A stretch of 64,000 bases of DNA. Source: Microbacteriaceae bacterium PS02070 (GTDB taxonomy: Bacteria > Actinomycetota > Actinomycetes > Actinomycetales > Microbacteriaceae). The stretch spans positions 620,001 to 684,000 of the forward strand of contig JASCPE010000002.1 in the NCBI GenBank assembly GCA_029959865.1, read 5' to 3'. The notes below the pieces were generated by a model. It did not search any database. It was not told the origin of the DNA and was given only the letters and a program-made list of their open reading frames with translations. A program made the translations under genes and the position numbers. Every line of letters begins with the position of its first letter. Within the stretch, counting starts at the first letter, position 1. Positions 45,808-55,787 of the stretch are shown piece by piece.

Positions 45808-47013
45808 TCACCGCTGGTCCTGCTCGTTGCGACGCAGGCGTTCGGGCAGGGGCGGGTCGGGCCATACCTTCGAGACCGCCTCCGTGATCCGAATAGAGCC
45901 GGTTCGCACCGTGACCTCGTTCTCGATCTCGGTCGCCGGAAGGGAGGTCGGACCATCGCTGTTCGATCCACCGTCCCCCTTCTGACGGGTGTTCTCATCC
46001 CCGCTGCCCGCTCCAGATCCACGGGTCTCGTTGTCGTCTGCGGCGGACCGATCGTCATGGGCTGCGGCGGCCGCAGCGTCGGCGGCGAGTTCGGGGTGGA
46101 ACCTGGCCAGGAGGAACACACCGATGATCGCGAGGCCCCCGGCCAGGACGAATCCGATGAACGCGCCGAACGGAGCGCCGGTGGCCTCTCGGAGCACGAT
46201 GAGACCGATGAGGATCGCGACGATCGGGTCGATGACGGTCAGGCCCGCGATGACGAGGTCGGGCGGCCCTGACGAGTACGCGGTCTGCACGAAGTACGCG
46301 CCGATGGCGGTGCCGCCTACGAGGGCGACAAGACACAGCACGGTGAGCCACTCGAAGTCGCCGGACTGGAGACGGGAGATGACGACCTTGGCAAGGGTGG
46401 CGACGAACCCGTAGATGACGCCGGCGCTCATGATGTAGAACAGCGCACGCGCGCGCTTACGCAGCCACAACCACAGCGCCGTCAACACGACCATGACGGA
46501 GCCGAGGATGATCAGGACTGTGATCAGCTGACTGTCGGCGATCGGCTCCTCGACCGCGACGAGGGCGGCGATGGTGACGAACAGCAGGATGCCGCCGACG
46601 CACATGGTGATCGCGATGATCGAGCGCCGCGTGGGTTTGACGCCGCTGATGCGCGCGTTGAGAAGAGTCGTGATGACGAGCGAGATCGCGCCGAGGGGCT
46701 GAACCAGAATCAGCGGCGCGAAGGAGAGCGCGAGGAGCTGACAGACGATGGCCAGCCCCAGCATCAGGGTTCCGATGACCCACGAGGGCCGGCGAAGAAG
46801 GCTCGCGAGCTGCCCTCCGGTAAGGCCCGTTGAGCCGTTCTTGTTCGTCAGGCGCTCGACCTTCTGGACGCCGCGGTGCTGGTACTGCGCGCCGAACGAC
46901 ATAAACACTGCGCCGAGAAGGGCGAGCGGGATGCCGATCAGAATGCCGGGGTTGCGAAAGACGCCGATGAGCTGATCGGTAACCTCTTCGAGCGAGACAT
47001 CTGCAGGACTCAC
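45808..47013 (-). CDS. DMT superfamily transporter (NIPA/EamA-like)
   Basis: 401-aa integral membrane protein with about nine or ten hydrophobic helices, then a charged, Ser/Asp-rich C-terminal tail of about 80 residues ending LPERLRRNEQDQR. The start region (GIPLALLGAVFMSFGAQYQH) and FAPLILVQPLGAISLVITTL recall NIPA-type magnesium transporters; the substrate is not known. The GTG at 47013 is chosen because it follows a minus-strand TAGTGT by 7 bases; the frame stays open upstream only across def. It is divergent from def with 45 bases between starts. Confidence 0.85.
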   Translation of the reverse strand: MSPADVSLEEVTDQLIGVFRNPGILIGIPLALLGAVFMSFGAQYQHRGVQKVERLTNKNGSTGLTGGQLASLLRRPSWVIGTLMLGLAIVCQLLALSFAPLILVQPLGAISLVITTLLNARISGVKPTRRSIIAITMCVGGILLFVTIAALVAVEEPIADSQLITVLIILGSVMVVLTALWLWLRKRARALFYIMSAGVIYGFVATLAKVVISRLQSGDFEWLTVLCLVALVGGTAIGAYFVQTAYSSGPPDLVIAGLTVIDPIVAILIGLIVLREATGAPFGAFIGFVLAGGLAIIGVFLLARFHPELAADAAAAAAHDDRSAADDNETRGSGAGSGDENTRQKGDGGSNSDGPTSLPATEIENEVTVRTGSIRITEAVSKVWPDPPLPERLRRNEQDQR

Positions 47014-47020
47014 GGCTTCG

Positions 47021-47026
47021 ACACTA
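47021..47026 (-). promoter_or_regulatory. -10 box of leaderless DMT transporter gene
   Basis: TAGTGT on the minus strand, 7 bases before the GTG at 47013. Confidence 0.5.
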
Positions 47027-47045
47027 ACCCGAACCCCGCCTCGAT

Positions 47046-47051
47046 TAGGCT
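47046..47051 (+). promoter_or_regulatory. -10 box of leaderless def
   Basis: TAGGCT on the plus strand, 7 bases before the GTG at 47059. With the DMT gene this makes a pair of back-to-back leaderless promoters 20 bases apart. Confidence 0.55.
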
Positions 47052-47058
47052 CGATCAG

Positions 47059-47625
47059 GTGACTATCCGCGCAATTCGCATCATGGGCGACCCGGTCCTG
47101 CACTCCATTGCCGCTCCCGTCGACGAGATCACCGACGAGATCCGTGAGCTGGTCGCCGATATGTACGAGACGATGGACGCCGCGCCGGGCGTCGGACTCG
47201 CTGCGCCGCAGGTCGGCGTGGGTCTGCGCATCTACGTTTATACCTACGAGGACGACGAGGGGAACCCGTGGCGCGGCGAGATCATCAACCCCGAGCTCTG
47301 GATGACGCCGCCCTCCCCAGGTGACCCCGACCCCGACGACGAATCCGAAGGGTGCCTGTCCTTTCCCGGGGAGCGATTCCCGTTGCGCCGCTCCGACGAG
47401 GTACGCGTGACGGGAATCGACCTGGATGGCAACTCGGTGGATATCCGCGTTGATGGCTGGCGTGCACGCATCATGCAGCACGAGTTCGATCACCTCGACG
47501 GCATTCTTTACATCGATCGACTCGGCGACGGTGACTGGAAGACGACCCAGAAGATCGCCCGCAAGCGCGGCTGGGGCCGGCCCGGAGCGGCCTGGACACC
47601 CGGCATCGACGCCCTCGACGCCTGA
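47059..47625 (+). CDS. def: Peptide deformylase
   Basis: 188-aa metallohydrolase removing the formyl group from new proteins. The three motifs are GVGLAAPQVGVG, EGCLSFPG (metal Cys) and QHEFDHLDG (metal His pair and catalytic Glu). The GTG at 47059 begins VTIRAIRIMGDPVLHSIAAP, the normal start. No ribosome-binding site is present. Confidence 0.95.
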   Translation: MTIRAIRIMGDPVLHSIAAPVDEITDEIRELVADMYETMDAAPGVGLAAPQVGVGLRIYVYTYEDDEGNPWRGEIINPELWMTPPSPGDPDPDDESEGCLSFPGERFPLRRSDEVRVTGIDLDGNSVDIRVDGWRARIMQHEFDHLDGILYIDRLGDGDWKTTQKIARKRGWGRPGAAWTPGIDALDA

Positions 47626-47641
47626 TCCGGCCCGCGGGCAA

Positions 47642-47670
47642 AGAAAAAGACCCCAAGGTGGAGCTTGGGG
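47642..47670 (-). terminator. Rho-independent terminator of tRNA-Asn
   Basis: On the minus strand CCCCAAG (47670-47664 side) pairs with CTTGGGG, followed by TCTTTTTCTT. This is one of the few hairpins in the window with a real T-tract; it lies 7 bases past the tRNA. Confidence 0.85.
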
Positions 47671-47676
47671 CCTTCG

Positions 47677-47749
47677 CTCCCCGGCTTGGACTCGAACCAA
47701 GAACCTATCGGTTAACAGCCGATTGCTCTGCCAATTGAGCTACCGAGGA
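47677..47749 (-). tRNA. tRNA-Asn (anticodon GTT)
   Basis: 73-nt cloverleaf. Acceptor TCCTCGG pairs with CCGGGGA, discriminator G; D arm TAGCTCAATTGGCAGAGC; anticodon loop CTGTTAA; T loop TTCGAGT. CCA is not encoded. Confidence 0.95.
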
Positions 47750-47809
47750 TCAGCTACCCGTGACCGGGCAACCCGTCTATCTTAGCAAAGGGCAACGGGT
47801 GCTCGTGCA

Positions 47810-48571
47810 TCACGACACAGATGCGTGTCGAGCCCCGGGCGTCCAGAGAAGGTCGTTCCCGCCCCGCCCGCGGCCCACCACGTGACCCTCGTGGAGGACG
47901 AGAACGTCTGCGTTCACGTCGGCCACGCCTTCGTCCCCGCCGCCGACCAGCAGCAATGAGAGGGTGCCCTCCGTCTGGCGACGAAGAAGCGCACCGATCA
48001 CGGCGCCACGAGCGCGGTGGTCGAGGCCGGACATCACCTCGTCGGCGATCAGAACACGAGGCCGCAGGAGCAGGGCCCGCGCGATCGCAACTCGCTGGCG
48101 CATGCCCGTGCTCAGCTCGTAGGGGAACTGGCTCGCGACCTTGAGCGGCAGCTTCAACTCGTCGAGCAGGCTCGCCACCCGCTGCTCCACCGCGGGGCGG
48201 TTGACATGCTTGTCGCGGCTCGTCAACGGCTCGGCGATGACATCACCCACGGTCAGCCGCGGAGGCAGGGCTTCCCCCGCGCGCTGTGGGACGTAACTGG
48301 TGACGTAGGTAAGCGCACGATGATCGCGGCCCCGCGCCGGGACGCTGATCCCCCACACCCGTGCCGCTCCCCCATCGCGTCGGACACCGGATCCGCGACC
48401 CGCCAGGAACGCCGCCAGAGATGACTTGCCCGACCCCGCGGTTCCGCGAACGACGAGCGCGCCCCCCAGCGGAAGTGTGAAGGTCACGCCGTCCACCACG
48501 CGGCGATGGTGAGAAACGGCCAACGAGAGATCGTCACACTCGATCGCGACGTCGGGTGGCTGCGTGGTCAT
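47810..48571 (-). CDS. ABC transporter ATP-binding protein without adjacent permease
   Basis: 253-aa ATPase. Walker A is VVRGTAGSGKSSLAAFLAG, the Q-loop is YVPQRAG, the signature is ELSTGMRQRVAIARALL and Walker B is VLIADEVMSGLDHRAR with the catalytic Glu. The switch histidine is missing: LSLLLVGGGDEGVADV stands where 'THD' is normal. The pattern (oligopeptide/nickel importer-like VGDVIAEPL) suggests a peptide or metal importer subfamily, but no permease or binding protein is adjacent. It is probably transcribed after dnaG (32-base gap). Confidence 0.85.
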   Translation of the reverse strand: MTTQPPDVAIECDDLSLAVSHHRRVVDGVTFTLPLGGALVVRGTAGSGKSSLAAFLAGRGSGVRRDGGAARVWGISVPARGRDHRALTYVTSYVPQRAGEALPPRLTVGDVIAEPLTSRDKHVNRPAVEQRVASLLDELKLPLKVASQFPYELSTGMRQRVAIARALLLRPRVLIADEVMSGLDHRARGAVIGALLRRQTEGTLSLLLVGGGDEGVADVNADVLVLHEGHVVGRGRGGNDLLWTPGARHASVS

Positions 48572-48603
48572 CGGTCTATCCTTCCGGGTCGCGGGTGGCC
48601 GCG

Positions 48604-50439
48604 CTACTGCGCGTCCATCAGCTCCCGACGTTTGGCATCGAGATCGCGCAACTGCACCCGCACCGCGCGTCCCTGCTCCGACGTCGCATCGACGCGCTGC
48701 ACGGCAGCGAGAAGCTGTGCCTTCTCTCGGTCGATGGCGCGCACGAGCAGGTGGCGGGCAAGCGCCTCGGTCGACGCGCGCGCCGCGTCTTCCGTGCGAG
48801 CGGGAAAGTCGGCGGTCAGCAGCTCGACCGTGAGGGAGCGATACGGCTCACGCGTCGCCTCGACGGCGTGTGATGTCCAGCCGACGCGGGTGCGATCAGG
48901 CTGACTGGCAACAGCTGTCCGCACCGCGTCCAACCCGGGATCAGACATCGGCAGCGTGAGCGCTCGGTCGATGAGGGCAGCGTCCACCGCGTGGCCGTAC
49001 TGCAGAGCGCCCATGAGGGCGTCGCGCTCGAGGGCGACGGCGCTCGTGCGCGGCAGAGAGGCGAGCGTCACCCGTGGGGCGGGGGCCTCCGGCGTCGTGA
49101 TCTGCTCGGCGGGCGCCTGCGACGAGGTGCGTGACGCGCGCTGAACGGCGGCACCGACCTCGCCGAGATCCATCCCGAGGCGCCGGGCGAGAACCCGCAC
49201 GTAGCCGGGACGCAGCGCGCGGTCGCGAATATCAGCCACGATCGGCGCCGCGGCTCGGAGTGCGCCAACCTGCCCCTCGACACTGCTGAGGTCGAACGCG
49301 GAAAGCCTCTGGTCGATCACGAACTCGAACATTGGTCGTTTGTCCTCGACGACAGCGCGCACGGCCGCGTCCCCCCGATTGAGACGAAGGTCACACGGGT
49401 CGAGTCCATCCGGCGCCACCGCGACATAGGTCTGCGCGGCGAAGCGCTTCTCCTCACCGAACGCGCGCAACGCGGCCTTCTGCCCCGCGGCATCCGGGTC
49501 GAAGGTGAAGACTACCTCTCCGGAGGCGGAGTCGTCCCCCATCACCCGCCGGAGCACCGTGATGTGATCCGAACCGAACGCGGTGCCACACGTCGCGATC
49601 GCGGTCGTGACACCGGCGAGGTGACACGCCATGACATCGGTGTAGCCCTCGACGACGACCACGCGATGCTCGCGAGAGATCGACTTCTTGGCCAGGTCGA
49701 GACCGTAGAGCACGGAGCTCTTCTTGTAGATCGCCGTCTCGGGCGTATTCAGGTACTTCGGACCCTGATCGTCGTCGAAGAGCTTCCGGGCGCCGAATCC
49801 GATCGTCTGCCCGGACACGTCCCGGATGGGCCAGATCAGCCGCCCGCGGAACCGGTCGTAGGCGCCGCGTTGGCCCTGTGAGAGAAGACCCGCGGCGAGG
49901 AGCTCCTCGTCACTGAACCCCTGCGCGCGGAGGGCGTGCGGCAGATTGGACCAGCCTTTCGGGGCGTAGCCGACGGAGAAATGTGCGGCGGCGCCGGCGT
50001 CGAATCCACGCTCCCCGAGGAACCGCCGGGCGGTTTCGGCTTCGGGGGTGAGGAGCTGGGCGCGAAAGTACTCCGCCGCGGCGGTGTTGGCCGCGTAAAG
50101 CCGCGCGCGGCCACTCTGCTCGGGGGCCGCTGCGCCGTCCTCATAGTGGAGGGGGTAGCCGAGGCGCGCCGCGAGCCGCTCCACCGCCTCGGTGAAGCTG
50201 AGATGGTCCATCTCACGGAGAAAGGTGTAGACATCACCTGACTGCCCACACCCGAAGCAGTGGTAGAAGCCCACCTGCGGACGCACATGGAAGCTCGGGC
50301 TGCGTTCGTCGTGGAAGGGGCACAGGCCCTTGAGGGAGCCCACCCCCGCGGACTTCAGCGCGACGCGTTCGCCGATCACCTCACCGATATCGGTGCGGGC
50401 TTTGACCTCTTCGACGTCGCTCTGCTTGATGCGGGCCAT
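48604..50439 (-). CDS. dnaG: DNA primase
   Basis: 611-aa enzyme making RNA primers for replication. The CHC2 zinc finger ([14 protein letters not shown], then [13 protein letters not shown]) is at residues 35-65; the RNA-polymerase core has [25 protein letters not shown] is [16 protein letters not shown] and then [14 protein letters not shown]. The C-terminal part is the DnaB-interacting helical region. The ATG at 50439 overlaps the dgt stop (TGATG); an upstream ATG in frame lies inside dgt. Confidence 0.95.
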   Translation of the reverse strand: MARIKQSDVEEVKARTDIGEVIGERVALKSAGVGSLKGLCPFHDERSPSFHVRPQVGFYHCFGCGQSGDVYTFLREMDHLSFTEAVERLAARLGYPLHYEDGAAAPEQSGRARLYAANTAAAEYFRAQLLTPEAETARRFLGERGFDAGAAAHFSVGYAPKGWSNLPHALRAQGFSDEELLAAGLLSQGQRGAYDRFRGRLIWPIRDVSGQTIGFGARKLFDDDQGPKYLNTPETAIYKKSSVLYGLDLAKKSISREHRVVVVEGYTDVMACHLAGVTTAIATCGTAFGSDHITVLRRVMGDDSASGEVVFTFDPDAAGQKAALRAFGEEKRFAAQTYVAVAPDGLDPCDLRLNRGDAAVRAVVEDKRPMFEFVIDQRLSAFDLSSVEGQVGALRAAAPIVADIRDRALRPGYVRVLARRLGMDLGEVGAAVQRASRTSSQAPAEQITTPEAPAPRVTLASLPRTSAVALERDALMGALQYGHAVDAALIDRALTLPMSDPGLDAVRTAVASQPDRTRVGWTSHAVEATREPYRSLTVELLTADFPARTEDAARASTEALARHLLVRAIDREKAQLLAAVQRVDATSEQGRAVRVQLRDLDAKRRELMDAQ

Positions 50440-51773
50440 CAGCGATCGACCGCCGATCGACCTCCGGGCGACCAGATCCCGATCTCTTCGGGGTCGATTG
50501 CGCCCACGAGGCGGTTGTGCCACGTGATCGCGGCCTGATCGGTGAGGCTCGCGACCTGGTCGACGACGACCCTGGTCCGGGAGTGGTCGTCCGCGGCTCT
50601 GGCGTAGTCCTCGGCGTAGATCGAGTCGAGGTTCTCCGGGTGCTCTTGGAGCGCTGTCGCGAGGCGGCTGAGCAGCCGTCGCTGCTCTTTATAGAGGGTC
50701 TTGCGGCCCTCGATCGATACCACGAAGGTGCCGATGATTCCCTTAAGGACGGCCATCTCCACCTCGATGATGCGGGGAACGATGACGTGAGCACGGTACC
50801 GCGTGAGGCCGTCCTGCGTGTAGGCCGCGCGCGTCTCCGCCGTCGCAGCCCGGGCGAACCGGCCGATGAGGTCGCTCGTGAGATTCTTGAGGTGCGCAAG
50901 GTCCTTACGCGTTCCGGTGAACGATGTCAGCCACTCCCCCAGACGCGTCAGGCGGAAGAGGCCATCTTCGAGTTCATCGCGGCGGAAGTCGAACCCGACC
51001 CAGGCCTGGATGCCCGAGACGATGCTGTCGTGCTCGCTGGGAGAGGCCAATCGTGCGGGGTCGAGATACCCGTTGACGATCGCATCCTCGAAATCATGCA
51101 CCGAGTACGCGATGTCATCGGCAAGGTCCATGACCTCCGCTTCGATGCACCGCACACGCCCCGGCGCACCTTCGCGCATCCACCGGAACACCGCCTCGTC
51201 CTCGGGGTAGACCCCGAACTTCAAACGGCCTCCGGGATCGGGAAGAGGTGTGTCCGCCGTCCACGGGTACTTGCTCGTCGCGTCCAGGCTCGCGCGAGTG
51301 AGGTTGAGGCCGAAGGAGTTACCCGCAGAATCGAACACCTTCGATTCCAGACGGGTGAGGATGCGCAGGCTCTGCGCGTTGCCCTCGAAACCGCCGATGC
51401 CCTCCGCCCAGTCGTTGAGCGCGCGTTCTCCGTTGTGGCCGAAGGGCGGATGTCCAAGGTCGTGACTGAGGCAGGCGGTGTCGACGATGTCGGGCGACAA
51501 ACCGAGCGCGATCGCGAGCTCCCGGCCGACCTGTGCCACTTCCAGCGAGTGGGTCAACCGGTTCCGGGCGAAGTCTGCGGGGCTCGCGGGTGAAAGGACC
51601 TGGGTCTTGGCAGCGAGGCGGCGCAGAGCGGCGCTGTGAAGAACTCGGGCACGGTCGCGGGAGAAGTCATCGCGTTTGGACCGGTGCGTCTCGGCGTAGA
51701 AGCGCTCCGCGTCAAAAGCGTCGTACCCGCCGGGGCGTCCGGCCGCGACGACGAGGCCGCTGTCATCCGCCAC
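50439..51773 (-). CDS. dgt: Deoxyguanosinetriphosphate triphosphohydrolase-like protein
   Basis: 444-aa HD-domain dNTPase. The HD metal site is spread over [18 protein letters not shown] (His) and [18 protein letters not shown] (His-Asp). It removes triphosphate from dNTPs and may restrict dNTP pools. The GTG at 51773 ([18 protein letters not shown]) lies inside the 3' end of dusB. The adjacent dnaG suggests coupling of nucleotide control to priming; this order is common in actinobacteria. Confidence 0.93.
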   Translation of the reverse strand: MADDSGLVVAAGRPGGYDAFDAERFYAETHRSKRDDFSRDRARVLHSAALRRLAAKTQVLSPASPADFARNRLTHSLEVAQVGRELAIALGLSPDIVDTACLSHDLGHPPFGHNGERALNDWAEGIGGFEGNAQSLRILTRLESKVFDSAGNSFGLNLTRASLDATSKYPWTADTPLPDPGGRLKFGVYPEDEAVFRWMREGAPGRVRCIEAEVMDLADDIAYSVHDFEDAIVNGYLDPARLASPSEHDSIVSGIQAWVGFDFRRDELEDGLFRLTRLGEWLTSFTGTRKDLAHLKNLTSDLIGRFARAATAETRAAYTQDGLTRYRAHVIVPRIIEVEMAVLKGIIGTFVVSIEGRKTLYKEQRRLLSRLATALQEHPENLDSIYAEDYARAADDHSRTRVVVDQVASLTDQAAITWHNRLVGAIDPEEIGIWSPGGRSAVDR

Positions 51774-52926
51774 TGTGATCCAACTCCGCTTCTGCGAGCT
51801 CGGCCGAGGCGCTCTCGGGGAGGCTGCGCGTGTCGAGCCAATTCTCGGGGAGCGCGGGGCGCTTCGGGGTGCCCTGGCGGCCGCGCTGGCCCTCTGCCGG
51901 TGCGCCCGGGTACGGGGCCGACCAGTCCAAGGTCGACAGCAGATCATCGATCTCTGCGAGGGAGGAGACCGTCGCCAGCTGCGCGCGGAGCTCTCCGCCG
52001 ACCGGATACCCCTTGAAGTACCAGGCGACGTGCTTGCGGATGTCGCGGCAACCGCGGTCCTCGTCGTCGAAGAACTCGATCAGCAGCTCGGCGTGACGGC
52101 GAAACGCCGCGGCCACGAAGCCGAGCGTCGCGTCCACAGGCGCGGGGGCGGTCCCCGGGGTTCCGAGCGCACGGGCGAGGTCACCGAAGAGCCACGGACG
52201 TCCCAGGCACCCGCGCCCGACCACGACTCCGTCGCACTGAGTCGTGGCCATCATGCGCACCGCGTCATCCGCCGACCAGATGTCGCCGTTGCCGAGCACG
52301 GGCACAGAGGTGACCGCCTGCTTGAGCGTCGCGATGGCGTCCCAATCAGCGGTGCCCGAGTAGAACTCCGCTGCGGTGCGTGCATGGAGGGCGACAGCAG
52401 CGACGCCGGCATCCTCGGCCGCCTTGCCCGCGTCGAGATAGGTGAGGTGATCGCTGTCGATGCCTTTGCGCATCTTCACCGTCAGCGGGATGTGCTCCGC
52501 CGCCCGTGCGGCGCGGGTGACGATATCGCGGAAGAGATCCAGCTTCCACGGCAGCGCCGCTCCGCCGCCCTTACGGGTGACCTTGGGGACCGGGCAGCCG
52601 AAGTTGAGATCGATGTGGTCGGCGTGATCTTCGTCGACCAGGATGCGAACGGCAGCCTCCACCGTGGCGGGGTCGACTCCATAGAGCTGGATGGAACGAG
52701 GTGTCTCGGACTCGTGGTGCCGGATGAGCCGCATCGTGGTCGCGTTGCGTTCGACGAGCGCGCGCGACGTGATCATCTCGCTGACGTACAGCCCCGCGCC
52801 GTACTCCCGGCAGAGGCGTCGAAACGCGGTGTTGGTGATCCCGGCCATGGGTGCGAGGACGACGGGAGCGTCCAGCGTGTGTGGGCCGATGCGCAGGGGG
52901 CGCACGGCATTCAGTGTCGGGGTCAC
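51763..52926 (-). CDS. dusB: tRNA-dihydrouridine synthase
   Basis: 387-aa FMN TIM-barrel enzyme reducing specific uridines in tRNA. Visible features are VLAPMAGITNTAFRRLCREY, the catalytic Cys in IDLNFGCPVPKVTRKGGG, LTVKMRKGIDSDH and the FMN phosphate site GVVVGRGCLGRPWLF. The C-terminus has extra residues past the usual domain. First gene of the dusB-dgt-dnaG operon; it is divergent from the glutathione peroxidase gene. Confidence 0.93.
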   Translation of the reverse strand: MTPTLNAVRPLRIGPHTLDAPVVLAPMAGITNTAFRRLCREYGAGLYVSEMITSRALVERNATTMRLIRHHESETPRSIQLYGVDPATVEAAVRILVDEDHADHIDLNFGCPVPKVTRKGGGAALPWKLDLFRDIVTRAARAAEHIPLTVKMRKGIDSDHLTYLDAGKAAEDAGVAAVALHARTAAEFYSGTADWDAIATLKQAVTSVPVLGNGDIWSADDAVRMMATTQCDGVVVGRGCLGRPWLFGDLARALGTPGTAPAPVDATLGFVAAAFRRHAELLIEFFDDEDRGCRDIRKHVAWYFKGYPVGGELRAQLATVSSLAEIDDLLSTLDWSAPYPGAPAEGQRGRQGTPKRPALPENWLDTRSLPESASAELAEAELDHSGG

Positions 52927-52970
52927 CAGACTATTCTCCCAGACTGCGCACCCCGGCGTCGCCCGGCGCC

Positions 52971-52976
52971 TAGCCT
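52971..52976 (+). promoter_or_regulatory. -10 box of leaderless glutathione peroxidase gene
   Basis: TAGCCT on the plus strand, 6 bases before the ATG. Confidence 0.55.
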
Positions 52977-52982
52977 GGGGGA

Positions 52983-53483
52983 ATGACGACGACCGACACC
53001 GACATCCGCGAAGTCCCGTTCACGACGTCGGATGGATCCGAGACGACACTCGGCGCCTGGGGAGAGTCGCTGGTACTGATTGTGAACGTCGCTTCCAAGT
53101 GCGGACTCGCACCGCAGTATGAGCAGCTCGAGGAGCTTCAGCGGGAGTACGGCGATCGTGGTCTCCGCGTGGTCGGGTTTCCCTGCAATCAGTTCCTCGG
53201 TCAGGAGCCGGGATCGATGGAAGAGATCCTGGACTACTGCGCGGTGACGTGGGGCGTGAGCTTTCCGATCATGGAGAAGATCCGGGTGAACGGGTCGCAT
53301 GCCGCGCCCCTGTACAAGGCGCTGAAGAAGGCGCCGAACGCGGAGGGCGCCAAAGGACCCGTCAGGTGGAACTTCGAGAAGTTCCTTCTCACTCCCTCCG
53401 GTGAGCTTCATCGCTTCCGTTCGCAGACGAAGCCCCGTGATCCCGAAGTGCTCGCCGTCATCGAGGCTAATCTGCCGCGCTGA
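52983..53483 (+). CDS. Glutathione peroxidase family protein (thioredoxin-dependent type)
   Basis: 166-aa peroxidase. The family motifs are VNVASKCGLAPQY (peroxidatic Cys in place of Sec), GFPCNQFLGQEPG (second Cys) and VRWNFEKFLL. Bacterial members of this kind use thioredoxin rather than glutathione, which actinobacteria lack. The ATG follows TAGCCT by 6 bases. The 3' end overlaps the convergent DsbA-like gene by 17 bases. Confidence 0.92.
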   Translation: MTTTDTDIREVPFTTSDGSETTLGAWGESLVLIVNVASKCGLAPQYEQLEELQREYGDRGLRVVGFPCNQFLGQEPGSMEEILDYCAVTWGVSFPIMEKIRVNGSHAAPLYKALKKAPNAEGAKGPVRWNFEKFLLTPSGELHRFRSQTKPRDPEVLAVIEANLPR

Positions 53484-54168
53484 CCGTGGTCGCCGGGGCG
53501 TGCTCGGCCCACACTTGGCGCAGAATCTGAGCGAATGCCGCCGCGGGCTGGGCGCCCGAGACGCCGTACTTGTTGTCGAACACGAAGAACGGCACCGCGT
53601 TGATTCCGAGGGTCGCAGCGCGCTCCTCGTCGGCGCGCACGGCGGGCAGATAGCGCTCGTCTTCGAGGGCTGAGCGCACGTCGTCTGCGTCCAGGCCCGC
53701 ATCGGCCGCGATCTCCACGAGTTCATCGATGTGGCCGACGTGGCGACCCTGGGTGAAGTAGGCCGCCATCAGACGCTCAATCGTCGCCGCCTGCGCGCCA
53801 TGCTCCTGCGCGTAGTGCAGGAGCTCATGGGCCTTCACCGTGTTGGTGTGCTGCAACGCATCGAAGTTGTAGGTGAGACCGGACTGCGCCGCGACGCCGG
53901 TAACGCGCTCCAGCATCTCGTCTGCCTGAGCGGTGTCCATGCCGCGGTGGCCAGCAAGGAACTCCGCTTCGGTGCCCTCGAAGTCGACGGGGGTGTCGGG
54001 GGCGAGTTCGTAGGAGTGGAAGATGACGTTCACTGCGGGCGCATCCTCATCGGACGAGGCATCGGTGAGGCCCGCTTCCAAGTTGCGCTTGCCGATGTAG
54101 CACCAGGGGCAGGCGATGTCGCTCCAGATATCGATCTGGATGGGTTCACGCGAGGTCGTCTCAGTCAC
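53467..54168 (-). CDS. DsbA family oxidoreductase (FrnE-like)
   Basis: 233-aa thioredoxin-fold protein without a signal peptide, so cytoplasmic. The active site is SDIACPWCYIGKRNLEAGL (CPWC), the cis-Pro region is GINAVPFFVFDN and KYGVSGAQPAAAFAQIL closes the fold. FrnE-type proteins act as disulfide isomerases or in polyketide metabolism; the role here is likely oxidative-stress related. GTG start. Confidence 0.9.
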   Translation of the reverse strand: MTETTSREPIQIDIWSDIACPWCYIGKRNLEAGLTDASSDEDAPAVNVIFHSYELAPDTPVDFEGTEAEFLAGHRGMDTAQADEMLERVTGVAAQSGLTYNFDALQHTNTVKAHELLHYAQEHGAQAATIERLMAAYFTQGRHVGHIDELVEIAADAGLDADDVRSALEDERYLPAVRADEERAATLGINAVPFFVFDNKYGVSGAQPAAAFAQILRQVWAEHAPATTVSAAD

Positions 54169-54210
54169 GTTGCGTGCAACGCGCTTCGCGCTCGATTCAT
54201 TCCCGAACGG

Positions 54211-55014
54211 TCATGCTTTCGGCATGTCGATCGCGCCACCGAACCGGCGGTCGCGATCGAGGTAGATTCCGATCGCTTTCCATAGCTCGCGACGAGAGAA
54301 GTCCGGCCAGAGGGTGTCGAGAAAGACGAACTCGGCGTAGGCCGATTCCCACAGCAAGAAGTTCGAGGTGCGCTGTTCGCCGCTGGAGCGAACGAACAGG
54401 TCGACATCGGGCATATCTGGGATGTACAGGTGTCGACGGATCATGCGTTCGTTGATCGCACGCGGCGAGAGCGACCCCGCGGCGACCTGCTCCGCGAGCG
54501 TGCGCATCGCGTCGACGATTTCCACCCGACCGCCGTAGTTGATGCACATGGTGAGGGTGAGGGTGTCGTTGTTCTTCGTCAGGTCCTCCGCGACCCGGAG
54601 CTCCTTGACGACCGATCGCCAGAGCCGGGGCGTGCGTCCTGCCCAGCGCACGCGGACGCCCCACTCGTTGAGTTGGTCGCGGCGCCGGTGGAGCACATCA
54701 CGGTTGTACCCCATCAGGAAGCGCACCTCTTCCGGCGACCGTGCCCAGTTCTCCGTGGAGAACGCATACACGCTGAGGTGCTTCACGCCGGCTTGGATCG
54801 CCCCTGCGACGACGTCGAGCAGAACTTCCTCGCCGGCGCGATGGCCCTCGATCCGGGTCAGCCCCCGGGCATTCGCCCATCGTCCGTTGCCATCCATCAC
54901 GATCGCGACGTGCTCCGGCACGCCGCGCGGCGGAAATGCGGGTGGATACTCACCCGTCCAGTCGAGCGGTCGGTAGGGCACTGCATCGCGGTGCGTGCAC
55001 GGCTTCGGCGTCAC
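54211..55014 (-). CDS. uppS: Isoprenyl transferase (cis-prenyl diphosphate synthase)
   Basis: 267-aa enzyme adding isopentenyl units in cis to make the undecaprenyl or decaprenyl diphosphate needed for cell-wall synthesis. The catalytic Asp is in [16 protein letters not shown], then [30 protein letters not shown] and [20 protein letters not shown]. The GTG at 55014 overlaps the recO stop (GTGA). Confidence 0.94.
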   Translation of the reverse strand: MTPKPCTHRDAVPYRPLDWTGEYPPAFPPRGVPEHVAIVMDGNGRWANARGLTRIEGHRAGEEVLLDVVAGAIQAGVKHLSVYAFSTENWARSPEEVRFLMGYNRDVLHRRRDQLNEWGVRVRWAGRTPRLWRSVVKELRVAEDLTKNNDTLTLTMCINYGGRVEIVDAMRTLAEQVAAGSLSPRAINERMIRRHLYIPDMPDVDLFVRSSGEQRTSNFLLWESAYAEFVFLDTLWPDFSRRELWKAIGIYLDRDRRFGGAIDMPKA

Positions 55015-55742
55015 CGGCGCAATCCTTCGAGGTGGTTCAGGGAACGAATCCCGCGTTCGAGGTGCCACTGTGCGTACGCAGCGACGAGGCCGGAGGCCGA
55101 CGCGAGATCTCGATCGGTGGCGGCATCGATGATGTCCCACTGGCCGCGCAGGAGCGCGCGGAGGACGTCTCGCGTGCCCGGAGTCGTTCGCGGCGCGCCC
55201 GCCGGAGCGCAGGAGCTGCAGACGAGGCCGCCGAGTTGGGCGACGAACCACTCCTGTTCCCCCGCCGCTCCGCACCGGGTGCACCCGTCCAACCCGATCG
55301 CCCATCCCGAAAGGGCCATCGCGCGCAGGAGATAGGAGTCCAGAATCGCCCGTGGACCATGCTGTCCTTGGGCGAGCGCGCGGAGGCCCCCGACCAGCAG
55401 CAGGTACTGTTGCCGGTTCGCGTCGGCTTCGTTGAGTCGATCGGCGGTCTCCACCATCGCGTTCGCGGCCGTGTATCGGTCGTAGTCCTCGGCGATGCGG
55501 GCGCCGTACGCGCCGAGCGAATCGGCCTGCTGCACGATATCGAGGTTGCGGCCCTCGTAGAGCTGAACATCCGCGACCATGAAGGGTTCGAGCCGAGCAC
55601 CGAACTTCGACGAGGTACGACGCACGCCCTTCGCGACGGCACGGATCTTGCCGTGACGAAGGCTCAGCATCGTGAGGATGCGGTCCGCTTCACCCAGCTT
55701 GTGGGTGCGCAGGATCACGACCTCGTCGCGGTAGGTGGGCAC
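55011..55742 (-). CDS. recO: DNA repair protein RecO
   Basis: 243 aa: N-terminal OB fold ([20 protein letters not shown], then [18 protein letters not shown]) for DNA binding, helical middle, and a zinc site CTRCGAAGE and VCSSC. It loads RecA in gap repair. The GTG is preceded by GGAGGGG. A 45-base gap separates it from the GTPase upstream. Confidence 0.94.
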   Translation of the reverse strand: MPTYRDEVVILRTHKLGEADRILTMLSLRHGKIRAVAKGVRRTSSKFGARLEPFMVADVQLYEGRNLDIVQQADSLGAYGARIAEDYDRYTAANAMVETADRLNEADANRQQYLLLVGGLRALAQGQHGPRAILDSYLLRAMALSGWAIGLDGCTRCGAAGEQEWFVAQLGGLVCSSCAPAGAPRTTPGTRDVLRALLRGQWDIIDAATDRDLASASGLVAAYAQWHLERGIRSLNHLEGLRR

Positions 55743-55787
55743 CCCTCCAGTATCCCGCGCCCATCGGACACGCGGCGTGAGGCGCGC

